From: SIAJ01 sp963773845 | Lineage (GTDB): Bacteria; Planctomycetota; Planctomycetia; Gemmatales; Gemmataceae | DNA: 64,000 nt | Assembly (NCBI GenBank): GCA_963773845.1 | Contig: CAVZCU010000013.1 | Location: forward strand, 647,927 to 711,926 | Direction of reading: 5' to 3' | Shown here: piece after piece, positions 37,292 to 46,997 of the stretch | Position numbering within the stretch: position 1 is the stretch's first letter | Layout of the letters: the number at the start of each line of letters is the position of its first letter | Made by a program: the position numbers and the translations under genes | Notes under the pieces: generated by a model | Told to the model about the DNA's origin: nothing | The model's input: only the letters and a program-made list of their open reading frames with translations | Databases searched by the model: none

Positions 37292-38254
37292 ATGTTGTCG
37301 CAGCACCAGCTCATCTCATTTGGCGGCGAATCTCACCCGCCGTGCGAAAAGCAATGGCTCTGGCACGGCATCCTGATGCCGGGCAAGATCACGTTGCTGA
37401 CCAGCCTGTGGAAGTCCGGCAAGACGACTCTATTGGCCCATCTCCTCGCCCAGCGCCACACGGGTGGAGAGTTTCTCGGCCTGATGGTCCGGGCCGGTTC
37501 CTCGGTCGTCGTCTCGGAGGAGCCGCGCGATCTCTGGCCGGAGCGGCAGCGCCGGCACGGCTTCGGCGCGGAACTCGGGATTCTGCCGCGGCCGTTCGCC
37601 GGCCGGCCGACGGTCGCCGATCTCGAAGCCTTGAATCATCAACTTCTCGAACACAAGGCGAAGCGCGGCCTCGAACTGGTCGTCTTCGATTCGCTGGCAT
37701 ACTTCTTGCCCGGCCGCAGCGAAAACGAGGCCGGCTCGGTGGCGGCCGGTCTGGCCCCGTTTATCGCGCTCGCGGAACAAGACGTGTCGGTGTTCCTGCT
37801 GCATCATCCGTCGAAAGGCGAGCCGGCGCTGGGCCAGGCGGCGCGCGGTTCGGGGGCCTTGCTCGCGTCGGTGGATATCTTTCTGGAGATGCGGCATCCG
37901 GGCGGGAATCCGTTCACCCGCCGTCGCCGGCTCTTCGGCTGGTCGCGCCACGACGAGACGCCGCGGCAAATGCTCATCGAACTCAGCCCGGACGGAAGGA
38001 AGTACGAGCGACTCGGCGACACCAGCGACGAGTTCCACACGAATTGGGACACGGTGAAGCTGGTGCTCGGTACGACCGAGAAGCCGCTGACGCGCGCCGA
38101 GATCCGCGAGATCTGGCCGCCCGGACTGGCGAAGCCCCATGACGCAACGCTCTGGCGCTGGCTCGACCGCGCCGTCGAGCTTGGATTGGCGATGCGCCTG
38201 GGCCGCGGCACGAAGGACGATCCGTATCGCTACGGGTTGGCGTTTTCGACCTAA
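37292..38254 (+). CDS. RecA/RepA-like AAA ATPase
   Basis: 320-residue protein starting at ATG 37292 after GGAGG at 37281-37285. Walker A is LWKSGKTTLLAHLL and Walker B is RGLELVVFDSLAYFLPG. LLHHPSKGEPALGQAARGSG matches the sensor region of RepA/DnaB-like hexameric ATPases, and the C-terminal ~80 residues resemble a winged helix (TRAEIREIWPPGLAKPHDAT). Such single-domain ATPases are found on plasmids, phages and mobile islands, often beside primases, but no partner is seen here. It is one of few plus-strand genes in this region and lies between two orphan Calx-beta tails (R1 and R2), so it is probably acquired. Role in replication or DNA handling is inferred from the family. Confidence 0.8.
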   Translation: MLSQHQLISFGGESHPPCEKQWLWHGILMPGKITLLTSLWKSGKTTLLAHLLAQRHTGGEFLGLMVRAGSSVVVSEEPRDLWPERQRRHGFGAELGILPRPFAGRPTVADLEALNHQLLEHKAKRGLELVVFDSLAYFLPGRSENEAGSVAAGLAPFIALAEQDVSVFLLHHPSKGEPALGQAARGSGALLASVDIFLEMRHPGGNPFTRRRRLFGWSRHDETPRQMLIELSPDGRKYERLGDTSDEFHTNWDTVKLVLGTTEKPLTRAEIREIWPPGLAKPHDATLWRWLDRAVELGLAMRLGRGTKDDPYRYGLAFST

Positions 38255-38280
38255 GAGACCACGGCGCAAACGAAGCATTC

Positions 38281-38321
38281 GGCCGGAGAGCGCTTGCTTG
38301 ACGGCAAGGACCTCACCGGCC
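38281..38321 (-). repeat. Leader-element remnant H (hairpin only)
   Basis: GGCCGGTGAGGTCC, then TTGCCGTCAAGCAAG and CGCTCTCCGGCC on the minus strand. This keeps the first hairpin and loop of the leader element but lacks the middle and last stem. It follows the stop of Calx-beta tail R2. No downstream exported-protein gene exists. Confidence 0.6.
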
Positions 38322-38341
38322 AAACCTGGTGCGTCGTGTAA

Positions 38342-38497
38342 TCAATCGTCGTTCAGGATCGTGCCAATGCCGCGGCTTTTGGTGAAGAGACCATTGCTGC
38401 TCAGCCCCGTCAGGTCCAAGAAGAAGTTCTCGTCGGCCTCCTTCTTGCTGTCGCCGTTGACCGCAATGGTGATGGTCATCGTCGTCTCGCCAGGGGC
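38342..38497 (-). pseudogene. Orphan Calx-beta tail R2
   Basis: Shortest tail: it begins at APGETTMTITIAVNGDSK and ends KSRGIGTILNDD with stop. It lies just downstream of the beta-helix gene (38587-40286), with about 90 unrelated bases between, including a GGGGC/GCCCC hairpin. It could once have been the C-terminal domain of that gene or a separate fragment. Confidence 0.75.
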
Positions 38498-38586
38498 GGT
38501 GGGGCACGAAGAATGAACCAGAGACGGGGCGCTGAGCCCCGCCTCGGGGAAGTTCGTGCCGCGACGTCGTGTCATTGAGCCAGACC

Positions 38587-40286
38587 TTAGGCGAAGCTGT
38601 TGCCGCCCGCATCGACAAACATGCCGAAGATGTTGTCCGGCGTGTTGTCGAAGAACATGCTGCGCTTGATCGTCGCCACGGAGCCGGCGTCGAGATAGAC
38701 GCCGCCACCCTCGCCTCCGGCGGAATTGCCCGTAAAGACGCAGCCGGTGACCGACAGGGTGCTGGGTAGGGTGACGAGCCCATCGCCGGTGCCGTAGACT
38801 AAGTTCCTGTTGCAGATGGCGCCACCGTTCTGGGCCGCGGAATTGCCGGAGAATAGGCAGTAATTGACGGCCACCGTGCCGCCGTAATTGAGAATACCGC
38901 CGCCGTCGCGACTGAGAGAGGAATTGTTCGTCAGGATGCAATTGGCAATCGTCGCCGTGCCGTTGGGTTCGATCTGGATCCCACCACCGCCGATCGCGCT
39001 GGTATTGCCGGCGAAGAGGCAATCCTTGATCGTAATGTCCAAATGAACTTCGATGGCGCCGCCGCCGTCCAGCGTAGTGTTGCCCGAAAACGTGCTGCCG
39101 CTGACCATGGCCTGGCCCCAACTGAAAATAGCGCCGCCGGGCGCACCCGATGTACCAAGCACTTGGTTCCAGGTTGAGTTGTCCAGGAACGTGCAGTCCT
39201 TGACCGTCAACGAGGCGACACCGTCCGAACCAAAGATGTTGAAATTGGAGATTGCGCCGCCGCCGTAGGTTTCGGCCAAGTTGTTTGCGAAGGTGCAGTT
39301 CTTGATCGTGGCCACGCCATCGTTTTGAATGGCGCCGCCGTAGGAAATGACCTCGAACCCAGACAGGTTGGAACCGGTAACCGTCAAGGCGCTGCCGGCT
39401 TCGTTGTAAATGCCGCCACCGTAACTGACGTCCTCGACTCCCAAAATGTGGATGCCGGTCATCGTGCAATTGGTCACGGTCATCGTGCCGCTTTGGCTAC
39501 AGATGGCACCGCCGAAGAGATCTGCCGAATTGGCGGAAAAAGAGCATCCCTTAGCCGTCGTCGTGCCGGCGTTGTAGACGGCACCGCCAAAAAATCCTTG
39601 GTTGCCTGAAAATGTGCAGCCGTCAAAGGTCGCCGAGCCGTCGTTGTAGATGGCGCCGCCTTCCCCGTCCAATTGCCAGTCGGGTCTGAACCGTTGCCGG
39701 ACAGTGTACTGTCTTTGACTGCCAAGACGCCGTCGTTGTAGATAGCCCCGCCCGCGGGAGTGATGGGTGCAAAGCCATACCCGTAGTAGGCCGTGAAATT
39801 GTTGGACAACGTGCAGGCGTTGATGGTTAACGTGGCTCCGGCTTGGACCAGAACAGCGCCCCCTCGGTCGTCGTGTGTGCCGTCGCTGTCGACGACTGCT
39901 CCTTCGGTCATGATCAGATCGCGCAAGGTGACGTCGGCCCCGGATTCCAATTCGAAAATCCGCGACAGCCCGCCGGCGTTGATGGTCGCCGTCCGCGTCG
40001 CCGGCTTGGTCTCGATCGTCAGGCTCTGCTGCGTCAGGACCAATTCGCCCTGCGTCAACGTGATGCCGCTGTTCAGCACGTCGCCTTTCAGCGCTATGGT
40101 GTCGCCGTTATGCGCGTGGACGACGGCGTAGCGCAATGTGCCGGCGCTGCCGTCGTCCAAAGGGCTGGTCACTTGCAACGTGGCAGGCGCCCAACGATCC
40201 TCCAACGTCACCAACTTCGGCCGCCAACGCGGCGCGGGTCGGCCGGACATACGATTCGGTCGTCGATCTCGTGAAAACAGTCGCAT
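38587..40286 (-). CDS. Exported parallel beta-helix protein (one frameshift)
   Basis: About 566 residues. ATG 40286 (MRLFSRDRRPNRMSGRP) follows GGGAGATC; the export motif is LVTLEDRWAPATLQV. The body is a regular right-handed beta-helix made of coils such as GGAIYNDGVLAVKDSTLSGN, GGAVYNAGTTTAKGCSFSAN and GGGAISNFNIFGSDGVASLT. It ends with FFDNTPDNIFGMFVDAGGNS, a closing motif shared with the next beta-helix gene. A one-base shift at about 39665 breaks the frame inside a coil. Predicted cell-surface or matrix protein; ligand unknown. Preceded by leader D and by the paralogous gene 40527-41552, with which it shares the LFSR N-terminus. Confidence 0.85.
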
Positions 40287-40308
40287 GGTCGATCTCCCGT
40301 CAGGTAGC

Positions 40309-40414
40309 GGCCTGCGACAAAATGAAAACGTCACCGTTGTCGGCGCGCAGACCAAGCGCCGGGGCGATGCCGGGCCGGTGAGTGTCCTTCGTTGCGGTTG
40401 GGGACTCACCGGCC
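40309..40414 (-). promoter_or_regulatory. Conserved structured leader, copy D
   Basis: First stem GGCCGGTGAGT with ACTCACCGGCC: two G-C pairs of other copies are A-T pairs here on both strands. The loop has ACCGCAACGAAGG. Middle CCCGGCATCGCCCCGGCGCTT. Last stem GGTCTGCG with CGCAGGCC (one G-U pair). It ends 22 bases before the ATG. Confidence 0.78.
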
Positions 40415-40526
40415 GCTTTTCAATTCCGGTTCCTCGAAACCCATCTCGCCAGGGACAGCCGCCGCTTCCTTACACAATCCGGTAAAGCAAATGGGAGGGC
40501 CCGGTCGGCTGTGGCGTGGCGCTGCC

Positions 40527-41552
40527 TCAGGACAGCGTGTTGCCGCCGCCGTCGGTCCACACGCCATAGATGTTGTCCGGCGAGTTGGCGCTGAAGGAGC
40601 TGTTGCTCACAGTCAGGACGGCCGCGGAGCCGCCGCCGATGTAGATGCCTCCGCCGAATTGCCCGGCGGAGTTGGCTGTCAGGGTGCAACCAGTGACCGC
40701 GAACTTCGGCGTTCCGGTGTTGAAGAAGAATATGCCGCCGCCGAATGTCCCGGCAGTGTTACCGGACAGGACCGTGTCGCGGATCGTCGCCATGCCCCCG
40801 GCGTAGATGCCGCCTCCCTGGTAGAGGGCGGTGTTGTCGGACAGGGTGCTATTGCTAACCGTCATGGTGGCGGTCGCGTCGTTTAAGATACCGCCTCCGT
40901 TTCGGGCAGAGTTGCCCGACACGATGCAATTGCTGACCGTCAGCGGGCCGGTCGCATGGGCCTGGTTGTAGATCGCGCCGCCCATGTTAGCGGAGTTATT
41001 GGACAGGGTGCTGTTCACGACCGTCAGCGTGCCGCTGTTCGCGATAACGCCGCCCCCCCACTTGGCGGAGTTGTGGGACAGGGTGCTGCTGGCGACCGTC
41101 AGCTTGCCGAGATTGTGGATGCCGCCGCCGAAACCGTCGTTGGAATCGGAGGCTCCAGCAGCACGAACACCGTCCCCATCGCTGATCGTCAGGCCGTTCA
41201 AGGTAACTGTTTCATTCTTGGCCACCTCGAACACCCGCGAGCGATTGCTGCCGCTGACCGTCAAATCGGCGGCACCCGGGCCGGTAATCGTCAAGTTGTG
41301 CGTTATGAGCAGTTCGCCACTCGTCAGCGCGATGGTCTGGCCGTTCAGGCCCGGTGCGAACTTGATGGTGTCGCCATTGTGGGCGGCGGCGATCTCGGCC
41401 CGCAGCGAGCCGGTGCCGCTGTCGTTAGTCGTTGTCACCGTCAGTGTGCTGGGTACCCAGCGGCTTTCGAACGACTCCAGCCGGGGTCGCCAACGCAGCG
41501 GCGGCCGGCCGGACGTACGATTCGGTTTTCGCGTTCGTGAGAAGAGTCGCAT
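40527..41552 (-). CDS. Exported parallel beta-helix protein
   Basis: Intact 341-residue gene. It starts MRLFSRTRKPNRTSG at 41552 after GGAGATC and carries the export motif ESFESRWVPSTLTV. Beta-helix coils are very regular: GGGIHNLGKLTVASSTLSHN, GGGVIANSGTLTVVNSTLSN, GGAIYNQAHATGPLTVSNCI and GGGIYAGGMATIRDTVLSGN. It ends FSANSPDNIYGVWTDGGGNT. The opening NDSGTGSLRAEIAAAHNGDT is the usual entry to planctomycete CSLREA-type beta-helices. Located between kinase 2 (leader E upstream) and a second beta-helix gene (leader D downstream). Predicted surface protein with unknown ligand. Confidence 0.88.
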   Translation of the reverse strand: MRLFSRTRKPNRTSGRPPLRWRPRLESFESRWVPSTLTVTTTNDSGTGSLRAEIAAAHNGDTIKFAPGLNGQTIALTSGELLITHNLTITGPGAADLTVSGSNRSRVFEVAKNETVTLNGLTISDGDGVRAAGASDSNDGFGGGIHNLGKLTVASSTLSHNSAKWGGGVIANSGTLTVVNSTLSNNSANMGGAIYNQAHATGPLTVSNCIVSGNSARNGGGILNDATATMTVSNSTLSDNTALYQGGGIYAGGMATIRDTVLSGNTAGTFGGGIFFFNTGTPKFAVTGCTLTANSAGQFGGGIYIGGGSAAVLTVSNSSFSANSPDNIYGVWTDGGGNTLS

Positions 41553-41574
41553 GATCGATCTCCGATTGGGCGTC

Positions 41575-41678
41575 GGTCTGCGATACAATGAAAACGACAC
41601 CGTTATCGGCGCAGACCAAGCGCCGGGGCGATGCCGGGCCGGTGAGTGTCCTTCGTTGCGGTTGGGGACTCACCGGCC
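41575..41678 (-). promoter_or_regulatory. Conserved structured leader, copy E
   Basis: Almost identical to copy D in the hairpin (GGCCGGTGAGT / ACTCACCGGCC) and middle, but with a perfect last stem GGTCTGCG / CGCAGACC and a different linker. It begins 8 bases after the kinase 2 stop codon and ends 22 bases before the beta-helix ATG. Confidence 0.78.
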
Positions 41679-41686
41679 GCTTTTCT

Positions 41687-44600
41687 TCATTTTTTCCTCG
41701 TTTCCAATTCGACGAGCAGCTTCTTGAAATCCTCCCGCTCGCGCAGCGCATCCAGGTCCTTGTCCTGCTTCATATCGGCGGCGTCCTTGTAGCCTTTGGC
41801 GATGGCTTGCTTCAACAGCGCCATCGCTTCCTCGGCGCACTCCTTGGCGAGCCGGGCCGCGTCAGCGGCCGGGTTCTTCACCCGGTCGCTGACGCGACTC
41901 GGCTCACTGGCACACAGCGCATACAAACACGCCGCGTTGTAAAGCTGCTCCGCCTTGTCGCCGGCCAGCTCCTTCATCTTCGCCGCCGTCTCGACCGCGG
42001 CCGGCAACTTCTGCTCTTTCAGCAGGAAACGCACGCGCAGGTCGAGCAGCCCCGGCACCTGCGCCGCCGGCTGCTTCAGCGCGAAGTCGAGGTCCTTGAC
42101 TGCCCGCTCGGCCTTTCGGCACAGCGCCAGCCGCTGCCGATAGGCGGGCAGCTTGCCGCGGAGGACCGAGGCTTTCAGTGCCCCGGCCTGGTCGAGCTTC
42201 TCGAACATTTCCACCGACCGGGAATAGGCCTGCACCGCGGCGGCGTAATCCTGCCGGGCTTGCTCGGCCTCGCCCATCTGCCCGTGCGTCCACGCCAGGT
42301 ACGATTGCTCCACGCTGTTGCTCGGCTCGGCCTTCACGCGCCGCTCCCGCAAAGCAAGCGTCTCCTGCAAGGTCGCCACAGCCTTGGCCGCCTCGCCAAC
42401 AACGATGTAGGAAGCGGCCAGGTTGTTCATGCTCACAAGCGTGTCGGGGTGGTCGGGGCCGAGCTTGGCTTTCAGGAGTTGGAGCGTTTCTTCGAAAAGC
42501 CTGAGCGCCTCCTGGGTGCGGCCGGCGGCGGCGTAGGAATCGGCCAGGTTGTTCATGCTCCGAAGCGTGTCGGGGTGGTCGGGGCCGAGCTTGGCTTTCC
42601 GGAGTTGGAGCGTTTCTTCGTCAAGCTTGAGCGCCTCCTGGGTGCGGCCGGCGGCATCGTAGGAAGTGGCCAGGTCGCTCATGCTCGCCAGCGTGTCGGG
42701 GTGGTCGGGGCCGAGCTTGGTTTTCCGGAGCTGGAGCGTTTCTTCGCGGAGCTTGAGCGCCTCCTGGGTGCGGCCGGCGGCGGCGTAGGAATCGGCCAGG
42801 TTGCCCATGCAGTTGAAGGTGAATGGATGATCGGGCATCTTGGCTCTCATGACCGGCAAGGCTTCTTCGTAAAGCTTGATCGAGTCGGTGACGCGGCCGG
42901 CGGCGTGATAGCTGCTCGCGAGGTTGACCATGCTCCCAAGCGTGTGGGGGTGGTCGGGGCCGAGCTTGGCTTTCTGGAGCTGGAGCGTTTCTTCGCGGAG
43001 CTTGAGCGCCTCCTGCGGGCGGCCGGCGGCGGCGTAGGAATCGGCCAGGTCGCTCATGCTCGCCAGCGTGTCGGGGTGGTCGGGGCCGAGCTTGGTTTTC
43101 CGGAGCTGGAGCGTTTCTTCGCGGAGCTTGAGCGCCTCCTGGGTGCGGCCGGCGGCGGCGTAGGAATCGGCCAGGTTGCCCATGCAGTTGAAGGTGAATG
43201 GATGATCGGGCATCTTGGCTCTCATGACCGGCAAGGCTTCTTCGTAAAGCTTGATCGAGTCGGTGACGCGGCCGGCGGCGTGATAGCTGCTCGCGAGGTT
43301 GACCATGCTCCCAAGCGTGTGGGGGTGGTCGGGGCCGAGCTTGGCTTTCTGGAGCTGGAGCGTTTCTTCGCGGAGCTTGAGCACCTCCTGCGGGCGGCCG
43401 GCGGCGGCGTAGGAAGTCGGCCAGGTGGCTCATGCTCGCCAGCGTGTTGGGGTGTTCGGGGCCGAGTTGGGCCGTGCAGAGTTCACGCGCGCGGAGTAAC
43501 TGCGGAATCGCCAGGTCGGCGCGGCCGATCTCTTGCAACGTCGAACCAAGCGTATAGCGGATTTCCGCCTCGACCAGCGGCTGATCCGGGAACTTGCCTT
43601 CGATCTTCTGAGCCGCGCAGGACCAGGTCGCGCACCTTCAGGTCCGGGTCCATCTTGATGCCGGTCGCCGCTTGGTCGTGTTGTTTGCTGGCGGCGGCGA
43701 GTTCCAGCAGATCATGCTGGAGAAACTCTTTGACCGCGGTGGCCGTGGCCGCTTCGGTCTTGGCTTTCGCAGCGTTGTCGTCGGCGCGCGTTCGCTGCTC
43801 GGCCTCGGCAAGCCGGGCCTTTTCCGTTTCCGCCAACGCCGCCAGGGCCGCAGCTTCCGCCCCCGTGGCCCGCACTGCTTGCCAGGCGCTGACCGCAATG
43901 CCGGCCACGAGCAGGAGCACAATGACGGCGGCCGTCGTCAATGCCGCTCGGTTCTTCCGCGCGAACTTCCGCAACCGGTATCCCGACGTCGGCGGACAAG
44001 CCTGCACCGCTTCGTCCGCCAGGTAGCGCTGCACGTCCATTGCGAAGCCATTGGCGGTCTCGTAGCGCCGGCCGCGGTCCTTCTCCAGAGCCTTCATCAC
44101 GATCCAGTCCAGCTCACCGCGCACCAGCCTGGTCAGTTTTGCTGGTTCCGTCCCGCGGTTCGCCGACAGCGTCGGCAACGCATCCGATGAACTGAGCTTG
44201 GTGCTCGGCTTGGATGGCTCGTCTTCACGGATCACCCGCAGCATCTCCAGCATGCCGGCCTTTTCCAGGTCCTTCTTGCTGAACGGCGTGCTGCCGGCCA
44301 GCAGTTCGTAGAGCAGGACACCCAGCGAGTAGATGTCGCTGCGGGTGTCGATGTCGAGTTGATTGACCTGGGCCTGCTCGGGCGACATGTATTCGAGCGT
44401 GCCGACGATCGCTCCGAAGCCCGTGACCAGGGTCTTGTCGGTCAACTGTTGCCCGGCGGCCTTTGCCACGCCGAAGTCGATGACCTTGGGCACCGGCTTG
44501 CCGTCGTAGAGGGCGACCAGCACGTTCGACGGCTTCAAATCGCGATGAATGATGCCCTTCTGATGGGCGTGCTGCACCGCCTGGCAGACCGGCACGAACA

Positions 44601-45228
44601 GCTCCAGCCGCTGCCGGGGTGTGAGATGGTGCTCGTCGCAGTACTTGGTGATCGGCACTCCCTTGACCAATTCCATCACGAAGTACGGCCTCGGCGAGCC
44701 GAGCGACGTCAGTCGCCGGGTTTCGGGCGCTTCCAGAACCCGGCGACTGACGTCGCTCGGCTCGCCAGTCGTGCCGCCGTCAAAGACCTTGGCGATATTG
44801 GGATGGTCCATGAGGGCCAGCGCTTGGCGCTCGGCCTCGAAGCGGGCGATGACCTGCTTCGAGTCCATGCCCGCTTTGATGAGCTTGACCGCCACCAGGC
44901 GTTTGACCGGCCCGTTCTGCTGGGCCATCCAGACCGTGCCCATACCCCCTTCGCCGATCGGCTCGATCAGCTTGTACTTGTCCGCGATCAGGAGGCCGGC
45001 GGTCTCGGATGGCGAACGAGCGGTTGTTGCGGTCGACGCATCAATCGTTCCTTCAATCGGGCCGACGGACGCTTCGAGAAAGCCAGGGTCGCTGGCGTGA
45101 GCTTGCAGAAGAGCTTGCACGGCGGACCGTAGTTCCGCATTGTTGGCACAGATCGCATCGACGTAGGCGGCGCGCTCTGATGCAGAAGCGAGCTTCAGCG
45201 CGTCGGTAAAGATCTGGCTCTCGTTCAC
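41687..45228 (-). CDS. Membrane Ser/Thr protein kinase with TPR sensor (kinase 2, two frameshifts)
   Basis: About 1180 residues. GTG 45228 (VNESQIFTDALKLAS) is preceded by GAGGAG. Kinase domain: IGEGGMGTVWMAQQNG, VAVKLIKAGMDSKQV, GIIHRDLKPSNVLV, DFGVAKAAGQQ and GTLEYMSPEQAQVNQLDIDT. A palindromic element (44693-44766) adds about 26 residues in the N-lobe hinge region. The TM helix is TTAAVIVLLLVAGIAVSAW. The C-terminal part is kinesin-light-chain-type TPR repeats of 42 residues (AGRTQEALKLREETLQLRK and KLGPDHPDTLASMSDLA). One-base shifts at about 43618 and 43416 split the frame. The repeat region contains a near-perfect 375-bp tandem duplication. It ends DFKKLLVELETRKK. Downstream of ECF sigma 2, upstream of leader E. 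Confidence 0.87.
42632..43381 (-). repeat. 375-bp tandem duplication inside kinase 2 TPR region
   Basis: Two adjacent copies (43381-43007 and 43006-42632) of a 125-codon block starting LKLREETLQLQKAKLG and containing the odd repeat ALPVMRAKMPDHPFTFNCMG. They are almost identical over the full length, unlike the other TPR units, indicating a recent duplication or an assembly error. Confidence 0.85.
44693..44766. repeat. Palindromic element inserted in kinase 2
   Basis: Arms of 30 bases (44693-44722 and 44737-44766) are perfect inverted copies around the 14-base loop TCGGGCGCTTCCAG; the outer end reads GGCGAGCCGAGCGACGTCAG. It keeps the kinase frame open and encodes GEPSDVSRRVLEAPETRRL-type sequence absent from kinase 1. 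Confidence 0.9.
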
Positions 45229-45284
45229 GGGATGACTCCTCAAGCGTCAGTGCGCCGTCCGGAGCAAAAACCCCCGACGGATTT

Positions 45285-45847
45285 TCAGACTTTTTCCATT
45301 TCCCGCTTCAGCCAGGTCTTGGCGTAAGTCCAATCGGCTTCGGCGGTGGATTGTGAAATGCCTAGCAACTGCGCAATTTCCGGCATCTTGAGACTGGCGA
45401 AATAGCGGAGCTTCACGAGTTGGGCTCGTCGGGGATAGGCGGCCTCGAGGCGATCGAGGGCGTTGTTCAGAGCAAGAAGATCGATCCCGTCTACCGAAGG
45501 CGAGATAGCCAGCTCATTGTCGTCGAGGGGGACCTTCTGAAGTCCGCCGCCGCGACGGAGGCGCAGCTTGTGGCGTGCTTTTTCGACCAGAATCCGACGC
45601 ATCGCCTCCGCGGCAGCCGCGAAGAAGTGGCCGCGGCTGTTCCAATCTTGAGCCAAGTCGCGCCGAACCAGCCGCAAGTAAGCCTCATGGACGAGCGCGG
45701 TGGCCTGGAGCGTTTGACCCGGTTTTTCCTGGGCCAGACGCTGTGCCGCCAGTTGCGCAGTTCATCGTAGACCAGCGGCAAGAGTTGCTCTGAAGCGCGC
45801 GGATCTCCCTGCTCGATGGCATTCAGGATTTGCGTTACATCAGACAT
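45285..45847 (-). CDS. ECF-type RNA polymerase sigma factor 2 (one frameshift)
   Basis: Paralogue of ECF sigma 1 and 3. It starts MSDVTQILNAIEQGDPRASE at 45847; one base is missing in the AAGCTG equivalent at about 45754, after which the frame continues with LAAQRLAQEKPGQ-like sequence, then MRLVRRDLAQDWNSRGHFFA and AAAEAMRRILVEKARHKL. The C-terminal region 4 is RRAQLVKLRYFASLKMPEIA followed by QLLGISQSTAEADWTYAKTW. Expected role: promoter selection under control of kinase 2, whose gene starts 57 bases downstream. If the shift is real the sigma factor is dead; more likely it is a sequence error, given similar errors nearby. Confidence 0.85.
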
Positions 45848-45854
45848 CAATCCA

Positions 45855-45883
45855 AGCATACCGCCCGCGTGATGGCGTCGCAA
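45855..45883 (-). promoter_or_regulatory. Conserved -35/-10 promoter of ECF sigma 2
   Basis: TTGCGA (45883-45878), 17-base spacer, TATGCT (45860-45855), then 7 bases to ATG 45847: the same layout as at ECF sigma 1 and 3. Spacer and boxes are identical to copy 1; GC-rich inverted arms also flank the -35 box. Confidence 0.6.
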
Positions 45884-45911
45884 TAGGCGGGCGGCGAGTG
45901 AAAATGCTTGG

Positions 45912-46184
45912 TCAATCATCATTCAAGATCGTGCCGACGCCGCGGCTCTTCGTGAACAATCCATTGCTGCTGAGCCCCCACAGGTCCAGGTAGAACGTCT
46001 CGTTAGACTCCTTCTTGCTGTCGCCCTTGACTTCGATCGTGATGGTCTTCGTCGTCTCGGCGGGGGCGAAGGTCAGGGTGCCGGACTTGGCGATGTAGTC
46101 GTTGTCGCTCGTTTTGGCGGTGTCCCGACTCGCCGGGATGCGGAACGACATTATCACCGCCTGAGCGTAGGCGGCCGAGAGGCT
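45912..46184 (-). pseudogene. Orphan Calx-beta tail R3
   Basis: It begins in SLSAAYAQAVIMSFR and runs to FTKSRGVGTILNDD and stop. A divergent stretch PASRDTAKTSDNDYIAKSG replaces the usual TSNGTATTGDSDYVAK. It is cut 9 bases from the stop codon of the DUF5615 gene, which reads on the same strand toward it. The ECF sigma 2 promoter is directly downstream. Confidence 0.8.
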
Positions 46185-46192
46185 GTGGCAAT

Positions 46193-46560
46193 TCACGGAA
46201 TGTACTCGATGCGGTTTTCCCAATCGGAAGCGTCACTGCGGTAAGCCGCCTCGACGAGGAAGGCGATGACCTGGGGGAATACGCACCGTCGTCGGACCAT
46301 GAAGATTCCGGGGGCGTGATGCCCCGCTTGCAAGTGGTCGGCTAGATGCCCGGAAAGGGTCGTCGCGTCCCGTGAGATTAAGATGCGCCCGCGCCTTCCG
46401 CCCAGCTCAGTATCTCAGGATCGAGCGTGCCCAATGGAAGATCGGGTGCGTCGCCCACGCGGATGATATCGAGACGTTCCAAGCCGCCGGCATTGTGCCT
46501 TTGTATCGCGCGCCAGAGCGGGCCGCGAAGGTGCTCATCCAGGAGAAACGTCAAGGGCAT
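46193..46560 (-). CDS. DUF5615 PIN-like toxin (one frameshift)
   Basis: About 122 residues. The N-terminus MPLTFLLDEHLRGPLW carries the conserved Asp-Glu of the PIN-like DUF5615 fold. After a one-base shift at about 46390 the frame continues GRILISRDATTLSGHLADHL, with the second acidic site in SRDA, and ends DWENRIEYIP at 46193. These proteins are predicted RNases of toxin-antitoxin pairs, and the DUF433 gene 32 bases upstream is the standard antitoxin partner. Same strand and operon. The frameshift may be a sequence error or may mark an inactivated toxin. Confidence 0.78.
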
Positions 46561-46592
46561 AAATCACAAAATGCGGCCAAGAGGTTGGCGTC

Positions 46593-46901
46593 TTAACGTG
46601 CAAGCCGCGCTTGCAGTCGCTTGCGAATCTCGAGCGCCGCCCCACTTGAAGGCTGAGCGGCTTCCTGGCGGTCCAATTCCGCATGACGGTCGGCCACGTA
46701 AGCGTCCACTTCGCTTTGGTTTTCCAGATAGAAAGCGATGACGCGGTGGATCAGAGCCAAGGAGAGAGTGGGCAAATCCTCGACGATCATCTCCGGCGAA
46801 TAACCCTCCTGGTAGCGATCCACCACGTGGAAGAGACCAATGCGGTGGCCCGTCAGTCGAATTTCCCCATCCGCATGCTGCAGATCGCTGGGCAAGTCCA
46901 T
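46593..46901 (-). CDS. DUF433 antitoxin
   Basis: 102 residues from ATG 46901 (MDLPSDLQHADGEIRLTGHR). The DUF433 core IGLFHVVDRYQEGYSPEMIV followed by EDLPTLSLALIHRVIAFYLE is a small helical DNA-binding domain. The C-terminal helix (EIRKRLQARLAR) would bind and neutralise the DUF5615 toxin encoded just downstream. The frame is open further upstream, but that part overlaps the leader remnant G and is not family-like. Such pairs normally autoregulate their promoter; the sequence between 46902 and 46997 would hold it. Confidence 0.82.
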   Translation of the reverse strand: MDLPSDLQHADGEIRLTGHRIGLFHVVDRYQEGYSPEMIVEDLPTLSLALIHRVIAFYLENQSEVDAYVADRHAELDRQEAAQPSSGAALEIRKRLQARLAR

Positions 46902-46997
46902 GACTGTTTCTCCGAACTTATGGTTTCCGGAAACCATTATAACACGATTCAACTCTCGCTTGCTTGCTACGGCAGGACCGACTCCACCCCAGGCGCC

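Noticed and set aside
42400..43500. CRISPR-like regular repeats
   Set aside because: Periodicity of about 126 bp is coding TPR repeats, without short identical repeats and unique spacers; no cas genes are present.
41588..44026. 812-codon open frame on the plus strand across kinase 2
   Set aside because: It mirrors the TPR and kinase gene on the minus strand, which has clear domains; the plus-strand product is a repetitive shadow with no family features.
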